A stretch of 64,000 nucleotides of DNA, taken from positions 40,174 through 104,173 of the forward strand of contig NZ_BDCM01000027.1 in the NCBI RefSeq assembly GCF_001613505.1. Reading direction: 5' to 3'. Position 1 is the stretch's first letter. Each line of letters opens with the position of its first letter. Both the position numbers and the translations under genes were made by a program. The notes beneath the pieces are model-generated. The model had not been told where the DNA came from. It saw only the letters and a list, made by a program, of their open reading frames with translations, and did not search any database. Source of the DNA: Nocardia mikamii NBRC 108933. Lineage in GTDB: Bacteria > Actinomycetota > Actinomycetes > Mycobacteriales > Mycobacteriaceae. Of this stretch, positions 42,802 through 51,678 are shown one piece after another.

Positions 42802-42930
42802 TCGGCGTGGCCGGACAATATCGAATGGCAGTCGTGCGGCGACCAGCATTGCCGACACCGCGTTGTTCACGGTGGCCGGGAACCGTAGACCAAGAGGGGA
42901 CAACAGTCCGTCCTTCTTATGGGAGCTCCC

Positions 42931-44187
42931 GTGACCACAGTTCATGCCGTCGACACTGCGATCAGCACCTTCGACCCTCCACGTGTCGCAGACCGGCTCT
43001 ACCACGACCTGCTCTCACCACCTGAGATCCAGCAGGTCCGCCACCGGGTACGACAGGTCGCCGTGGACGCGATCGCACCGATTGCCGGCCGCATCGCCCG
43101 CGGCGACGAACGTATCGACGGCTTTCCTCGCGACGCCTTCGACTCGCTCGCCTCGGCAGGAATATTTCGTATCCCCTTCGCCGGCGACGTCGGCGGCGAG
43201 GATCTGACCCACCGCGCCACCGCGACCGCCGTCGCAGTCGAAGAGCTCGCGTACTACTCCAACAGCGTCGCAGCGATCTTCGATGTGCACTGTATTCTCG
43301 CTGGCAACGCGGTCAACCAGGGCACCCCTAAGCAGCGGCGACGGTGGCTCGCACCCGCCGTCGCGGGTGAAATAGTCGGCTCCTTCGCCACCAGCGAGCC
43401 GGGCGCCTCGAGCGACCTGTCTCCCAGTGCGGTCACCACCGAGGCCACCGCAACGGCCACCGGCTGGATACTCAACGGCCGCAAGCGATGGATCACCAAT
43501 TCTGCGGTCGCAACATTCGTCGTCGTTTTGGCACGCACCGGCAACCGGCTGAGCACATTCATTGTGCCGACCGACACCCCGGGCGTCACCATCGGCACAC
43601 CCGACCGCAAACTGGGCAACAAGGGACAGATCACCGCCGACGTCATCCTCGACGACGTGCATCTGGAGGCCGATGCGTTGCTCGGAGTGGAGGGAGGCGG
43701 TCTCAAAATCGCCCTGCAAACCCTCACCTATGGGCGGATCGGTATTGCAGCAGCCGGAGTAGGGATGGCGCAAGCCGCGTTCGACCACACCGCCGCTCAC
43801 CTCTCGCGCAGGTATGCCTTCGGCGGCCCCCTCGCCGGAAAGCAGCACTGGCAGTTTTTGATGGCGGAGCGGGCCACGGCCATCGAATGCGCGCGCGATC
43901 TCTACCTCAAGGCGGCGCTGCGCCTGGACTCCGGTATTGCGTTCCCTGAGCCTGAGGCCGCGATGGCGAAACTACGCGGCACTGAGATCTCGGTGGACAT
44001 GGCCCGCGACGCCGTCCAAGCGTTCGGCGGGCTCGGCTTCACTCAGTCACTCGGCGCGGACGATACCGAGGGCCCGGTAGAGGCGTTCTATCGCGACAGC
44101 AAGATCGGTGAGATCTACGAAGGTGCGAACGAGGTTCAGAAGTGGGTGCTCGCCCGGCAGATCTTCGGGCGCGAGATCACCGGCTGA
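42931..44187 (+). CDS. acyl-CoA dehydrogenase
   Basis: A 418-aa flavoprotein started at the GTG at 42931 (GGGAGC upstream); an ATG at 42919 is in frame but unsupported. Acyl-CoA dehydrogenase signatures: VGSFATSEPGASSDLSPSAV, GRKRWITNSAVATFVVVLA, VQAFGGLGFTQSLGADD and the C-terminal KIGEIYEGANEVQKWVLARQ with the likely catalytic glutamate. It oxidises a CoA thioester, passing electrons to ETF. It is downstream of the tautomerase in the same orientation. Since the meta-cleavage core needs no such enzyme, it may handle the acyl-CoA formed from an alkyl side chain; this is inference. Confidence 0.88.
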   Translation: MTTVHAVDTAISTFDPPRVADRLYHDLLSPPEIQQVRHRVRQVAVDAIAPIAGRIARGDERIDGFPRDAFDSLASAGIFRIPFAGDVGGEDLTHRATATAVAVEELAYYSNSVAAIFDVHCILAGNAVNQGTPKQRRRWLAPAVAGEIVGSFATSEPGASSDLSPSAVTTEATATATGWILNGRKRWITNSAVATFVVVLARTGNRLSTFIVPTDTPGVTIGTPDRKLGNKGQITADVILDDVHLEADALLGVEGGGLKIALQTLTYGRIGIAAAGVGMAQAAFDHTAAHLSRRYAFGGPLAGKQHWQFLMAERATAIECARDLYLKAALRLDSGIAFPEPEAAMAKLRGTEISVDMARDAVQAFGGLGFTQSLGADDTEGPVEAFYRDSKIGEIYEGANEVQKWVLARQIFGREITG

Positions 44188-44193
44188 CCGGTT

Positions 44194-44235
44194 GCCGACA
44201 TGGCCGCGATGCCTCGTGCGCACGGCCATGTCGGC
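44194..44235 (+). terminator. hairpin terminator after acyl-CoA dehydrogenase
   Basis: Arms GCCGACATGGCCG (44194-44206) and CGGCCATGTCGGC (44223-44235) are perfectly complementary over 13 bases with a 16-base loop, starting seven bases after the stop codon. There is no T tract, which is common for actinobacterial terminators. Confidence 0.65.
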
Positions 44236-44373
44236 CCCGGCCACACCCGCTTGTGTTCTGGATATCCGGACAATGCCGCCCCTGCGGACACGTCTTGTGT
44301 CGGATAACTCCTTCAGCGACGAACGGTAGCCTTGACCGTGTAACACTGCGTTCATCCGAGGAGGTGATCCGCG

Positions 44374-45366
44374 ATGTCAACGTGTGACGAACAGGCCGCC
44401 GATACCCTTGAAAAGGCCGCCCCGCCGCTCTCGCGAACTACACCGGCCCGCCGGGAAATGTCCGGAGGCTGTGAATGGTGGACGGATGCCCTCGCTTCGA
44501 CCTACTGCGAGATGGACCCGCAGTGGCAATCGCCAAAGAGTCGCTTCGAGGCAAAACTGACCACTCAGCAGTTCGGCGACCTATCCCTGAGCACAGTCCG
44601 TGCCCACGCGCATTCCGTTCTGCGGACGCCCGCGATGATCGCCGATACCGATTCCGAAGATTACTTCCTTTGCGCGGTGACCGGCGGCCCTGGACGGATC
44701 GAACAGCAGGACCGTTCGATATGGCTCGACAAGGGTTCGTTCGCGGTCATCGACGCCGGCCGGCCGTTTAGATTCGACTTTCCCCAACGGTTCGAGCAGA
44801 TTGTCGTCCGCGTTCCCCGACGCCTTCTGCTTGGACGGATACCCGAACGAGACATCGACCGCGTGACGGTACAACCGGTTTCCGCGGCTTCCGGTGCGGG
44901 CATTGTCGTCAGCAGGTTCTTACAGCAACTCGCTGCCATCGATGCCGCTGTACCCGACGCAACGGCCGCCGCACTGTCGGCTTCCGCTCTGGATATGATC
45001 GTCACTTCGCTTGCCGATGCGGGTGGCTCGTTCAACCCCACTCAGCAGGCTCACATTGCGGACCTGCATCGCGCGCAATGTCTTTTCAAGGCCCGGCTCC
45101 ACGATGAGAACCTGTCCATCACCGACGCCGCCGCCGAACTCGGAATTTCGCTTCGCTACATGCAGAAAATATTTCAGAATACAGGTCATACCCCGAGCGA
45201 GTGGCTCCTTCGGGCCCGCCTCGAACGCGCTCGAATGATTTTGCTGAGTACTGACACCACGATCAGAGAAGTCGCGACGCGGGTCGGCTTCAAAGATATC
45301 TCCCATTTCAGCCGCTCGTTCCGCAATCAATACGGCATCAGCCCGGGGCAGTACCGCCTGCGCTGA
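44374..45366 (+). CDS. AraC/XylS-family transcriptional activator
   Basis: A 330-aa regulator with GAGGAGG upstream of the ATG at 44374. Residues 50-200 form an AraC-binding-like cupin domain (SRFEAKLTTQQFGDLSLSTV, then LDKGSFAVIDAGRPFRFDF). The C-terminal double HTH includes SITDAAAELGISLRYMQKIF and REVATRVGFKDISHFSRSFR then NQYGISPGQYRLR. Such proteins activate aromatic catabolic operons. It is my preferred candidate for binding the CTCGTAG-N16 motif found upstream of three operons here, since AraC proteins contact two half-sites on one face of the helix. Confidence 0.9.
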   Translation: MSTCDEQAADTLEKAAPPLSRTTPARREMSGGCEWWTDALASTYCEMDPQWQSPKSRFEAKLTTQQFGDLSLSTVRAHAHSVLRTPAMIADTDSEDYFLCAVTGGPGRIEQQDRSIWLDKGSFAVIDAGRPFRFDFPQRFEQIVVRVPRRLLLGRIPERDIDRVTVQPVSAASGAGIVVSRFLQQLAAIDAAVPDATAAALSASALDMIVTSLADAGGSFNPTQQAHIADLHRAQCLFKARLHDENLSITDAAAELGISLRYMQKIFQNTGHTPSEWLLRARLERARMILLSTDTTIREVATRVGFKDISHFSRSFRNQYGISPGQYRLR

Positions 45367-45380
45367 CCTGCATCACGACT

Positions 45381-45416
45381 GCGCCGGAGCCCGCCCGTTC
45401 GGTCGGACTCCGGCGC
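45381..45416. terminator. bidirectional hairpin between convergent genes
   Basis: A nine-base perfect stem (GCGCCGGAG at 45381-45389, CTCCGGCGC at 45408-45416) lies between the stops of the AraC gene and the convergent ferredoxin reductase gene, a suitable position for a shared terminator. Confidence 0.5.
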
Positions 45417-45430
45417 CGCCATGTGTGTCG

Positions 45431-46594
45431 TCAGGCCCTCGTACCGACCCCTGCGAGCGTACGCCGATACTTCAAAAACCCCTTGTTGTCGTTCGCGGTG
45501 ACTCCCGCCACCAGTCCAGTCTTCGCCATCCCGTCCCAGTTCCACTTGCCTTCGGCTGCGGTGTCCACGGGAACGAAGGTTTCGGCCATCGCGACGAATC
45601 CCGCGGCTTTGAAATGCACGTCGTACTGATCGGTCCAGAACGTGGGAATCGGGCTGTAGGGACTCTTTCCCTCGGCCGCCGCGAACAAATTATCGGCCGC
45701 GGCCGATCCCATGTCGGCAGCGTTCGACCAATGTTCGATCCGTACTCGTTTGCCGAGACCCCGGTGCGTCCAGGTAGCGACATCACCGACTGCCACGATA
45801 TCCGGGTGTCCGGACGCGTGACAGAACTCGTCGCATACGACACTGCCCTGGTCCAGCTCGAGACCGGATTCGGCCAGCCAGTCGGTATTGGGTACCGAGC
45901 CGAGCGAGAGCAATACCAGGTCGGTATCGAGTACCTGTCCGTTGTCGAGAACAACGCGCTCGACTCGGCTCCCACCGCGAAATTCGGTCACCGAGGTGTT
46001 GCACTCGATGTGGACACCGTGATCTCGGTGCAGATTTTCGGCGAACCGACCGATGTCCGGTCCGAGCAGCGGCATCAATGTGCCGGCTCGTTCCACGATG
46101 GTGACCGAGTCCACCCCGTTGACGCGCAGGCTGGAAGCTACTTCACAGCCGATGAAGCCACCGCCGATGATGACGACCCGACGTGCGTGCTGAGCCGCCG
46201 TATGGAGGGCTATCGCGTCGTCGAGACCGCGGAGTACGTAGAAACCCTCCATTTCCGGCAATCCGGGCAGCGCCCGTGCTCCGCGGCCGGTGGCGATGAT
46301 CAGTTTGTCGTATCCGATCTCGCCGTCGGCCATACGCAGCCGCCGCTTCTCGACGTCCAGCCCGGTTGCCGCGTTGCCCAAGATCCATTCGAACTCGTCT
46401 GTCGCAGTGTCGAATTCGCATTCCGTCGCCGTCATCGTTCCGGCGAGTAACTGCTTCGACAAGGGCGGACGATTGTACGGTCGGTGTTTTTCGTCCCCGA
46501 CAATGGTGATCAGCTCGGACGTGCCGGTCTCGCGCAGTCGCTGTGCTGCGCGGAGCCCGGCCAGCCCGGCGCCGACGATCACTGTATTCGTCAC
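45431..46594 (-). CDS. NAD(P)H:ferredoxin reductase (FAD-dependent, rhodocoxin reductase type)
   Basis: A 387-aa flavoprotein with two Rossmann motifs: TVIVGAGLAGLRAAQRL for FAD at the N-terminus, and VVIIGGGFIGCEVASSLRV for NAD(P)H in the middle. HPDIVAVGDVATW is the second FAD motif, and RPYNRPPLSKQLL is typical of putidaredoxin/rhodocoxin reductases. It transfers electrons from NAD(P)H to the ferredoxin encoded three bases upstream (46598-46792), which feeds the P450. The three genes form a complete class I P450 electron chain with the esterase gene at the head of the operon. Confidence 0.92.
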   Translation of the reverse strand: MTNTVIVGAGLAGLRAAQRLRETGTSELITIVGDEKHRPYNRPPLSKQLLAGTMTATECEFDTATDEFEWILGNAATGLDVEKRRLRMADGEIGYDKLIIATGRGARALPGLPEMEGFYVLRGLDDAIALHTAAQHARRVVIIGGGFIGCEVASSLRVNGVDSVTIVERAGTLMPLLGPDIGRFAENLHRDHGVHIECNTSVTEFRGGSRVERVVLDNGQVLDTDLVLLSLGSVPNTDWLAESGLELDQGSVVCDEFCHASGHPDIVAVGDVATWTHRGLGKRVRIEHWSNAADMGSAAADNLFAAAEGKSPYSPIPTFWTDQYDVHFKAAGFVAMAETFVPVDTAAEGKWNWDGMAKTGLVAGVTANDNKGFLKYRRTLAGVGTRA

Positions 46595-46597
46595 GGC

Positions 46598-46792
46598 TCA
46601 ACCCTCGACCCGGATGGCAGCGACAGGGCAGAGCTTGATCGCGGCGTTGACCTTGCCGCGGAGCTCCTCTGCGGGCGAGGCGTCCAGGAGGACTGCTTCA
46701 TCCCCGTCGTCGTTCAGGTCGAACACCTCGGGGGCGGCGATGACGCACTCACCGTGCCCGTCGCACATCCCGTACTCGATATGGATCTTCAT
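46598..46792 (-). CDS. 3Fe-4S-type ferredoxin, P450 partner
   Basis: A 64-aa ferredoxin. Cysteines are Cys10, Cys16 and Cys55 (YGMCDGHGECVIAAPE and IKLCPVAAI), with histidine at the position of the fourth ligand, as in P450-associated 3Fe-4S ferredoxins of actinobacteria. It is nearly identical in its middle part (CVIAAPEVFDLNDDGDE) to the second ferredoxin at 55144-55338. Position between the P450 and the reductase gene defines its role as electron carrier. Confidence 0.93.
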   Translation of the reverse strand: MKIHIEYGMCDGHGECVIAAPEVFDLNDDGDEAVLLDASPAEELRGKVNAAIKLCPVAAIRVEG

Positions 46793-46841
46793 CTTCTCTT
46801 TCCTTCCCTATCCGATAGGGACGACGTCTCGACGTCGGTGT

Positions 46842-48065
46842 CTAGTCTTTTTTTGCCCAGGTGATGGCCAGTTCCAGCTCACCGAGGCTGCGGATGATGT
46901 TGTTCGGCTGATACCGGTATTTCCCGGCGTGAAAGCGTTCGACGTTATCGGCGAGCGTGTTGAACAACGTGATCATTTCCAGGCGTGCCAGCGGCTTGCC
47001 TAGGCACGCATGCTTGCCACGCCCCCATCCGAGATGACCGGCCGGGTCGCGAGTGATGTCGAACGAGTCCGGGTTTTCGAACTTGCGCTCGTCGCGATTG
47101 GCGGACCCGTACATCACCACGACGCGCGATCCCTCGGGGATTGGGACCCCGGCGATTTCGGTGTCCTTGGTGGCGACGCGGGTGAAGAACTGCAGTGGCG
47201 AGGCCAACCGCACGATCTCGGGAATCGCGCTGGTCAGCAGCGACCGGTCGGCGCGCAATCGGTCCCATTGGTCCGGGTTCTGCGCGAACAGCAGCAGGCC
47301 GATCCCGATCGCGCTGATGGTGCTGTCGACACTGGGGTAGATGTAGTCGTTCATCACGCCGCGGGCGAAGTCCTCCGGCCAGCCGGCCGCAGCTCCGTTT
47401 TTGAACAGCTGGTCGGCCCAGCCGCCCTCACGCACATTGCTGGGGAAGTTCTCGTCGGCGAACTCCATGTACCCCATCATGGTTTCCAGTGCCGGCTGAG
47501 TCCGTGGGGCGTGCAGTGGGCCGATGCTGTCGAAGCCTGCCACTCCCCATTTGAACATCTGTTCCTGCGTAACGCCCTCGACGCCAACCAGGTCGGTGAC
47601 GATTTCGATGGGCATCGCCATCGCCACGTCGGTGACGCCGTCGAGAGTGTCTTTGCCCTTCAGGGTTTCGACCAGGTTCTCGGCAAAGGCCTGCAGCCGC
47701 GGCTTGAGCTCTTCGAGCGGCCCCTTTTTGATCGGACATCCCTCCACCTGACGGATCTCGTCGTGGTGGTCGCCCTCGGTCTGCAAGCTCGTCTCGGTGA
47801 TTCCGTTGAAGAACTGGTTGAACCCCACACCCTCCCGGGAAGTGAAGGTCTCCCAGTCCGATAGCACCGCGGAGACCTCGTCGTAGCGAGCACACGCGTA
47901 GTATCCGTACTTCTCGAGCCAGACCACCGGCCCAGCCGCGCGCAGCTTCGCGTAGGTGGGAAATGGGTCGATGAGCACAGCGTCGTCGTGGAGATTGTCG
48001 TCGAAACTCGGAATACCGGCCGGCGGCGTCCGGAGCTGCTGTTCGGCCACTGCATCCTGCGTCAT
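46842..48065 (-). CDS. cytochrome P450, aromatic-substrate type (CYP199/CYP255-like)
   Basis: A 407-aa P450 with all key motifs: I-helix PSVDSTISAIG (acid-alcohol Asp247/Ser248/Thr249), ExxR in IPEIVRLASP (Glu283-Arg286), and heme loop HLGWGRGKHACLGKPLA with Cys354. Sequence features such as DYIYPSVDST and LASPLQFFTR resemble P450s that O-demethylate small aromatics (CYP199A, GcoA/AgcA types). The operon supplies its ferredoxin and reductase. The likely reaction is demethylation or hydroxylation of a methoxylated or alkyl phenol to a catechol for the extradiol dioxygenase; exact substrate is inference. Confidence 0.9.
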   Translation of the reverse strand: MTQDAVAEQQLRTPPAGIPSFDDNLHDDAVLIDPFPTYAKLRAAGPVVWLEKYGYYACARYDEVSAVLSDWETFTSREGVGFNQFFNGITETSLQTEGDHHDEIRQVEGCPIKKGPLEELKPRLQAFAENLVETLKGKDTLDGVTDVAMAMPIEIVTDLVGVEGVTQEQMFKWGVAGFDSIGPLHAPRTQPALETMMGYMEFADENFPSNVREGGWADQLFKNGAAAGWPEDFARGVMNDYIYPSVDSTISAIGIGLLLFAQNPDQWDRLRADRSLLTSAIPEIVRLASPLQFFTRVATKDTEIAGVPIPEGSRVVVMYGSANRDERKFENPDSFDITRDPAGHLGWGRGKHACLGKPLARLEMITLFNTLADNVERFHAGKYRYQPNNIIRSLGELELAITWAKKD

Positions 48066-48107
48066 TGGTTCTTTCTCCTTATCAATTGTCGAAAGTGGGT
48101 TTGGATG

Positions 48108-48926
48108 TCAGCCGCGAAGGTGCGCCAACAAGAAGGCCGCGGTGATTCCGAGATGATCCGGCTGGTCGAACTGCGGGCCTTCGTGGCCTGCACCGCCGAG
48201 GAACAGGAGCGTAGAGCGAGCACCGGTGCTGGTCAGGGCTGAGTGAAGGGCCTCGCTCTGGGTGGACAGTGTGATCCTGTCGTGGTCGCCGTGCGCGATC
48301 AGGAACGGTGGCGCCATCGATGTCACTCGGCTGAGCGGGCTGGCCTTCCACGAGTTATCCGAGGGCGCCGCCACCTCGTCTTCGCCGAGCAGGGCGGTCT
48401 CGAAAGGCGTTGGTAGAAGGTGGCTTTCGATCCAGCTCCGACCGAAATTGGCAGCGAGGTCCGACGGTCCGAACCAGTGGACCACGGCGTCGACCCGGCT
48501 CGACTGATCGAGGTCGTCGCCGACGGTTCCTTCCAGTTCCTCGTCTCCGGCTGTCAGTCCGACCATGGTGGCCAGGTACGCGCCCGCAGAAGCACCCCAC
48601 ACTCCGATCCGGTCGGTAGCGACGCCGAACTGCTTCCCGTGCGCGCGCAGCCACCGAACGACTGCCTTTACGTCGTGAATCGGGTTCGGATACAACGCTT
48701 GTGGCGCGAGCCTATAGTTCGCGGACACCACCGCGATTCCGTATGAGGCCAGCCGTGCAAGACGTTCGTCGGCACCGTCCTTCTTGTCTCCGAGCTGCCA
48801 GCCTCCCCCATGGAGATAGATCACAGCTGGTGGGTTGTCGATGTCGGGACGGTACACATCGACGGTGATTTCGAAACCGTCGACCTCCGCGACGTGCAGG
48901 TCGGACTGCACTTGGACGTCATTCAT
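48108..48926 (-). CDS. alpha/beta hydrolase, HSL-type esterase
   Basis: A 272-aa esterase with the oxyanion motif VIYLHGGGWQLGDKK, nucleophile GVWGASAGAYLATMV (GxSxG), acid near HGDHDRIT and histidine in FLGGAGHEGPQF. The N-terminus opens MNDVQVQSDLHVAEVDGFEI, with no signal peptide. It heads the P450 operon, 42 bases upstream of the P450. It probably frees an aromatic substrate from an ester. It is not the usual C-C hydrolase of meta-cleavage pathways, which has a different motif set, so the pathway likely uses the dehydrogenase branch. Confidence 0.87.
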   Translation of the reverse strand: MNDVQVQSDLHVAEVDGFEITVDVYRPDIDNPPAVIYLHGGGWQLGDKKDGADERLARLASYGIAVVSANYRLAPQALYPNPIHDVKAVVRWLRAHGKQFGVATDRIGVWGASAGAYLATMVGLTAGDEELEGTVGDDLDQSSRVDAVVHWFGPSDLAANFGRSWIESHLLPTPFETALLGEDEVAAPSDNSWKASPLSRVTSMAPPFLIAHGDHDRITLSTQSEALHSALTSTGARSTLLFLGGAGHEGPQFDQPDHLGITAAFLLAHLRG

Positions 48927-49030
48927 GAAGGGCCTTCCAGATGTCAGAGATGAGAAACGGCGATCTCGGCCCTTCCGGAACCGATGCCTGTGGCGAAGAT
49001 CATTCGCGGTTGTTCTTGTGATTCACAACA

Positions 49031-49073
49031 CTACGAGCGGTGTTGTAGGTGCGCCATGGTGTCAGGCGCACAT
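49031..49073 (-). promoter_or_regulatory. bipartite operator site 1 (upstream of esterase-P450 operon)
   Basis: On the plus strand this reads CTACGAG (49031-49037), 16 bases, then CCATGGTGTCA (49054-49064) and GGCGCACAT. Read towards the esterase gene the CTCGTAG block is proximal, 104 bases before the ATG at 48926. The same blocks with exactly the same spacing occur at 50455 and 52806. Confidence 0.75.
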
Positions 49074-49154
49074 CCTTTGGCATTGAGACGCACGGCGCTG
49101 CAGTGGAACGCACGCGGTCGCCGGATGGGCTCGATTCCTGCTCCACACGAGAAA

Positions 49155-49182
49155 ACGCGACGGACTGTGTGGTCCGTCGCGT
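49155..49182 (-). terminator. rho-independent-like terminator of the dioxygenase gene
   Basis: Read on the minus strand, an 11-base perfect stem (ACGCGACGGAC / GTCCGTCGCGT) with a six-base loop is followed by TTTTC. It begins about 30 bases after the dioxygenase stop at 49212. Confidence 0.8.
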
Positions 49183-49211
49183 CTTCTGTGAGATGGTCCG
49201 GCCCTATTTCC

Positions 49212-50303
49212 CTACGCCGTGGGAGCGCCGGCGACTGCTGTGGACCGGTCGATCTCGTTGGGGATCGCCTGGTCGGCGAGGACCGCGTCAGGACTAAGGC
49301 CCCCGGGGCCGAAGTGGGAATATTTTTCGATGTGCTGGTCGAGCGACAGAGGGCTCGGGGTCCCATAGGTAAAGTAGGTTTCCCACGGCAACTTAGCGCC
49401 GCCGATCGCGAGTCCGGTGTCGATATCGGACATCTGCCAGGTCTTGGTGTCGGCATCGGGATCCAGGTGGAGGTATCCGACCTCACCGAACAACTCGATG
49501 CGGTTGCCGCCCGGTTCGAACACATAGAGGAACTGCGCCTGCGTGATGCCGTGCTTGTCGGGACCGGATTCGATGCGGATGTCGTAGTCGCGGAACATCT
49601 CCACCGCGTCGATGTTGTGCTGACCGTTGCCGTAGTAGAACGCGAGGTGGTGCATCTTTCCGCGTTCGCCTTGAGCGTCACGCAAGCAGGCGATCTCGTG
49701 ACCGAGGATGTTTGTACTCATCCAGGCACCGATTTCGGTGGCGCCGTCGACAACGCGTTCAGTAGTGGTGAAACCGAGGTGTCGTTCGAAGGAGTTCTTC
49801 ACTGCGGTGACATCACTGGCGAGGATGTTGAGGTGGTCGATGCGCTTGACCGGGATACCTTGCAGCGGCTTCTTCGACGGGCGGGTAAGGATTTTGGATT
49901 GCAGCTCCGGCGGGGCCTGATACTTCTCGACCTCCCACAGCAGTTCCAGATTGTGTCCATCGGGAGACTGGTATGTGAAGGTCTTGCCGTAACCGAAGTC
50001 GCTCTCTCGCCACGAGCCTTCCACGTTGGCGTCTTTGAGCGAGGCGGCACGTCGTTCGAGAGCTTCCGGGGAAGTCGTACGCAGTGCGGCGTGGCCCAGA
50101 CCTGCCTGCTCCGATTCGGTGACCTTCAGGCTCCACTGGTATGGGTCTTCATACCCACGCAGGTAGACAGACTGCCCCTCGGTGCGGGTGATGTACATGC
50201 CCAGGAACTTCGTGAAGAAGTCCACCGTTTCCTGCGGCTTGGGGCTCAGCAGTTCGGCACGGGCGAGATGGGCAATCTCGAACCGAACGCGAGAGTCACT
50301 CAT
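49212..50303 (-). CDS. extradiol catechol 2,3-dioxygenase (type I, VOC fold)
   Basis: A 363-aa ring-cleavage dioxygenase started at the ATG at 50303 (AAGGAG upstream). Fe(II) ligands are His157 (RIDHLNILA), His219 (KMHHLAFYYG) and Glu270 (EPGGNRIELFG). The family C-terminal signature around YVFEPGGNRIELFGEVGYL is complete. It opens a catechol between C2 and C3 to a hydroxymuconic semialdehyde. The length (363 versus about 310 for XylE) and composition suit alkylcatechol-type enzymes of Rhodococcus and Nocardia. Operator site 2 lies 152 bases upstream. Confidence 0.92.
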   Translation of the reverse strand: MSDSRVRFEIAHLARAELLSPKPQETVDFFTKFLGMYITRTEGQSVYLRGYEDPYQWSLKVTESEQAGLGHAALRTTSPEALERRAASLKDANVEGSWRESDFGYGKTFTYQSPDGHNLELLWEVEKYQAPPELQSKILTRPSKKPLQGIPVKRIDHLNILASDVTAVKNSFERHLGFTTTERVVDGATEIGAWMSTNILGHEIACLRDAQGERGKMHHLAFYYGNGQHNIDAVEMFRDYDIRIESGPDKHGITQAQFLYVFEPGGNRIELFGEVGYLHLDPDADTKTWQMSDIDTGLAIGGAKLPWETYFTYGTPSPLSLDQHIEKYSHFGPGGLSPDAVLADQAIPNEIDRSTAVAGAPTA

Positions 50304-50799
50304 GTCGTTCTCCTTTTTCGCGCCGCCATGACCACACGGGCTGCATTCGCCGGGCGGCGATTGTGATGAATACGGGTCCGGGCAGGAATGCAGTCGAACC
50401 CTCGCAACCGGCTGTGACCGCAATCGCGGCTCCCACTGCCTGTGGCCTACGACACTACGAGTAGCCCTGCTGGCAAACCATGGCGTCAGGCGCACATTGT
50501 GTTGCTTCCACGCGCACCAGGCGCACGCCGGATGTCCGCGAGTGGGAAGCCACCACCACGACCAGGACACTTCGCTGGGGTGGGTCTCCGATTAATCCGG
50601 ATCGAAATGGTGGGACGAAGGATCGCTGTTCGGCTATACCGGCCAACAGACCCAACCGCTGCAAATCAGTGCTTTTCTTTCGTACGCACAACGATGGGTT
50701 GGCAGCCCTATTCCAGCGCCGACCACATGCGCGGGTGCTCCACCACGTTCGACGCACCAGGTTCTGTCGACACCGACCACCATGATCGAGAGGCAAACA
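50304..50799. other. divergent promoter region (dioxygenase / acetaldehyde dehydrogenase)
   Basis: 496 bases between two divergent catabolic genes, with no supported gene. It contains operator site 2 (50455-50497). The part nearer the right-hand gene holds no second clear copy of the motif; an ATGGG near 50693 is only weakly similar. Confidence 0.55.
50455..50497 (-). promoter_or_regulatory. bipartite operator site 2 (upstream of extradiol dioxygenase)
   Basis: CTACGAG (50455-50461), 16 bases, then CCATGGCGTCAGGCGCACAT (50478-50497) on the plus strand. The second block differs from site 1 at one base in 20. The CTCGTAG half is again proximal to the minus-strand gene. Confidence 0.78.
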
Positions 50800-51678
50800 A
50801 TGAGTCGCAAAAGCGCCGCGATTATCGGCTCCGGCAATATCGGAACCGACCTGATGTACAAGCTGCTGCGGTCTGAACACATCGAGCCACGCTTCATGGT
50901 GGGCATAGACCCTGCGAGTGAGGGGCTCGCCCGCGCACGGCAGGAAGGCCTCGAAGCCTCCGCTGGCGGACTCGACTGGCTACTCAACCAGACCGAACTG
51001 CCCGATATCGTCTTCGAAGCCACCTCCGCGAAGATCCACGCCGCGGCCGCACCTCGCTACGTGGAAGCCGGCATCACCGCGATCGATCTCACCCCCGCGT
51101 CAGTCGGCCCGTACGTCGTCCCTGCGGTCAACCTCGACGCCCACTTGAACGCAGCGAATGTGAACATGGTCAGCTGCGCCGGCCAGGCCACCATTCCCAT
51201 CCTCTACGCCATCAACGAGGTCGCCGACGCCTCCTACGGCGAGATCGTCGCCGCCATCGCGTCGCACAGCGCAGGCCCCGGTACCCGGCAGAATCTCAGC
51301 GAATTCAGTGAGAAGACCGGAAAAGCCTTGGCCCAGGTCGCCGGCGCCGACACCGCCAAGGCCATCTCCGTGATCAACCCGGCCGAACCGCCGATGAATA
51401 TGCGCGACACCGTTTATGCCAGGGTCCGCAACACCGACCCCGCCGCCATCGAGCGCGCTGTGGTCGACATGGTCACCAAGGTCCAGGAGTACGTCCCCGG
51501 TTATTCGCTGCGATTCGTCGATGTCGACGGCGACCTGGTCACCGTCATGCTCGAAGTGATCGGCGCCGGTGACTTTTTGCCCACCTATGCCGGCAACCTC
51601 GACATCATCACGGCCGCCGCCGTCCAGGTCGCCGACGTCATGGCCCAGCAGAACCTCATCCAGGGAGCAGCACAGTGA
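50800..51678 (+). CDS. acetaldehyde dehydrogenase (acylating)
   Basis: A 292-aa enzyme started at the ATG at 50800 (GAGAGG upstream). NAD-binding motif SAAIIGSGNIGTDLMYKLLR, catalytic cysteine in VNMVSCAGQATIPILYAIN, and SHSAGPGTRQNLSEF are typical of the DmpF/MhpF/BphJ family. It converts acetaldehyde, CoA and NAD+ to acetyl-CoA and forms a channelling complex with the aldolase, whose GTG start overlaps its stop codon (GTGA, 51675-51678). It completes the lower meta-cleavage pathway. Confidence 0.95.
   Translation: MSRKSAAIIGSGNIGTDLMYKLLRSEHIEPRFMVGIDPASEGLARARQEGLEASAGGLDWLLNQTELPDIVFEATSAKIHAAAAPRYVEAGITAIDLTPASVGPYVVPAVNLDAHLNAANVNMVSCAGQATIPILYAINEVADASYGEIVAAIASHSAGPGTRQNLSEFSEKTGKALAQVAGADTAKAISVINPAEPPMNMRDTVYARVRNTDPAAIERAVVDMVTKVQEYVPGYSLRFVDVDGDLVTVMLEVIGAGDFLPTYAGNLDIITAAAVQVADVMAQQNLIQGAAQ

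Noticed and set aside
50680..50720. Additional copy of the bipartite operator facing the acetaldehyde dehydrogenase gene
   Set aside because: Only an ACGATGG-like core is present and no CTCGTAG block occurs 16 bases away.
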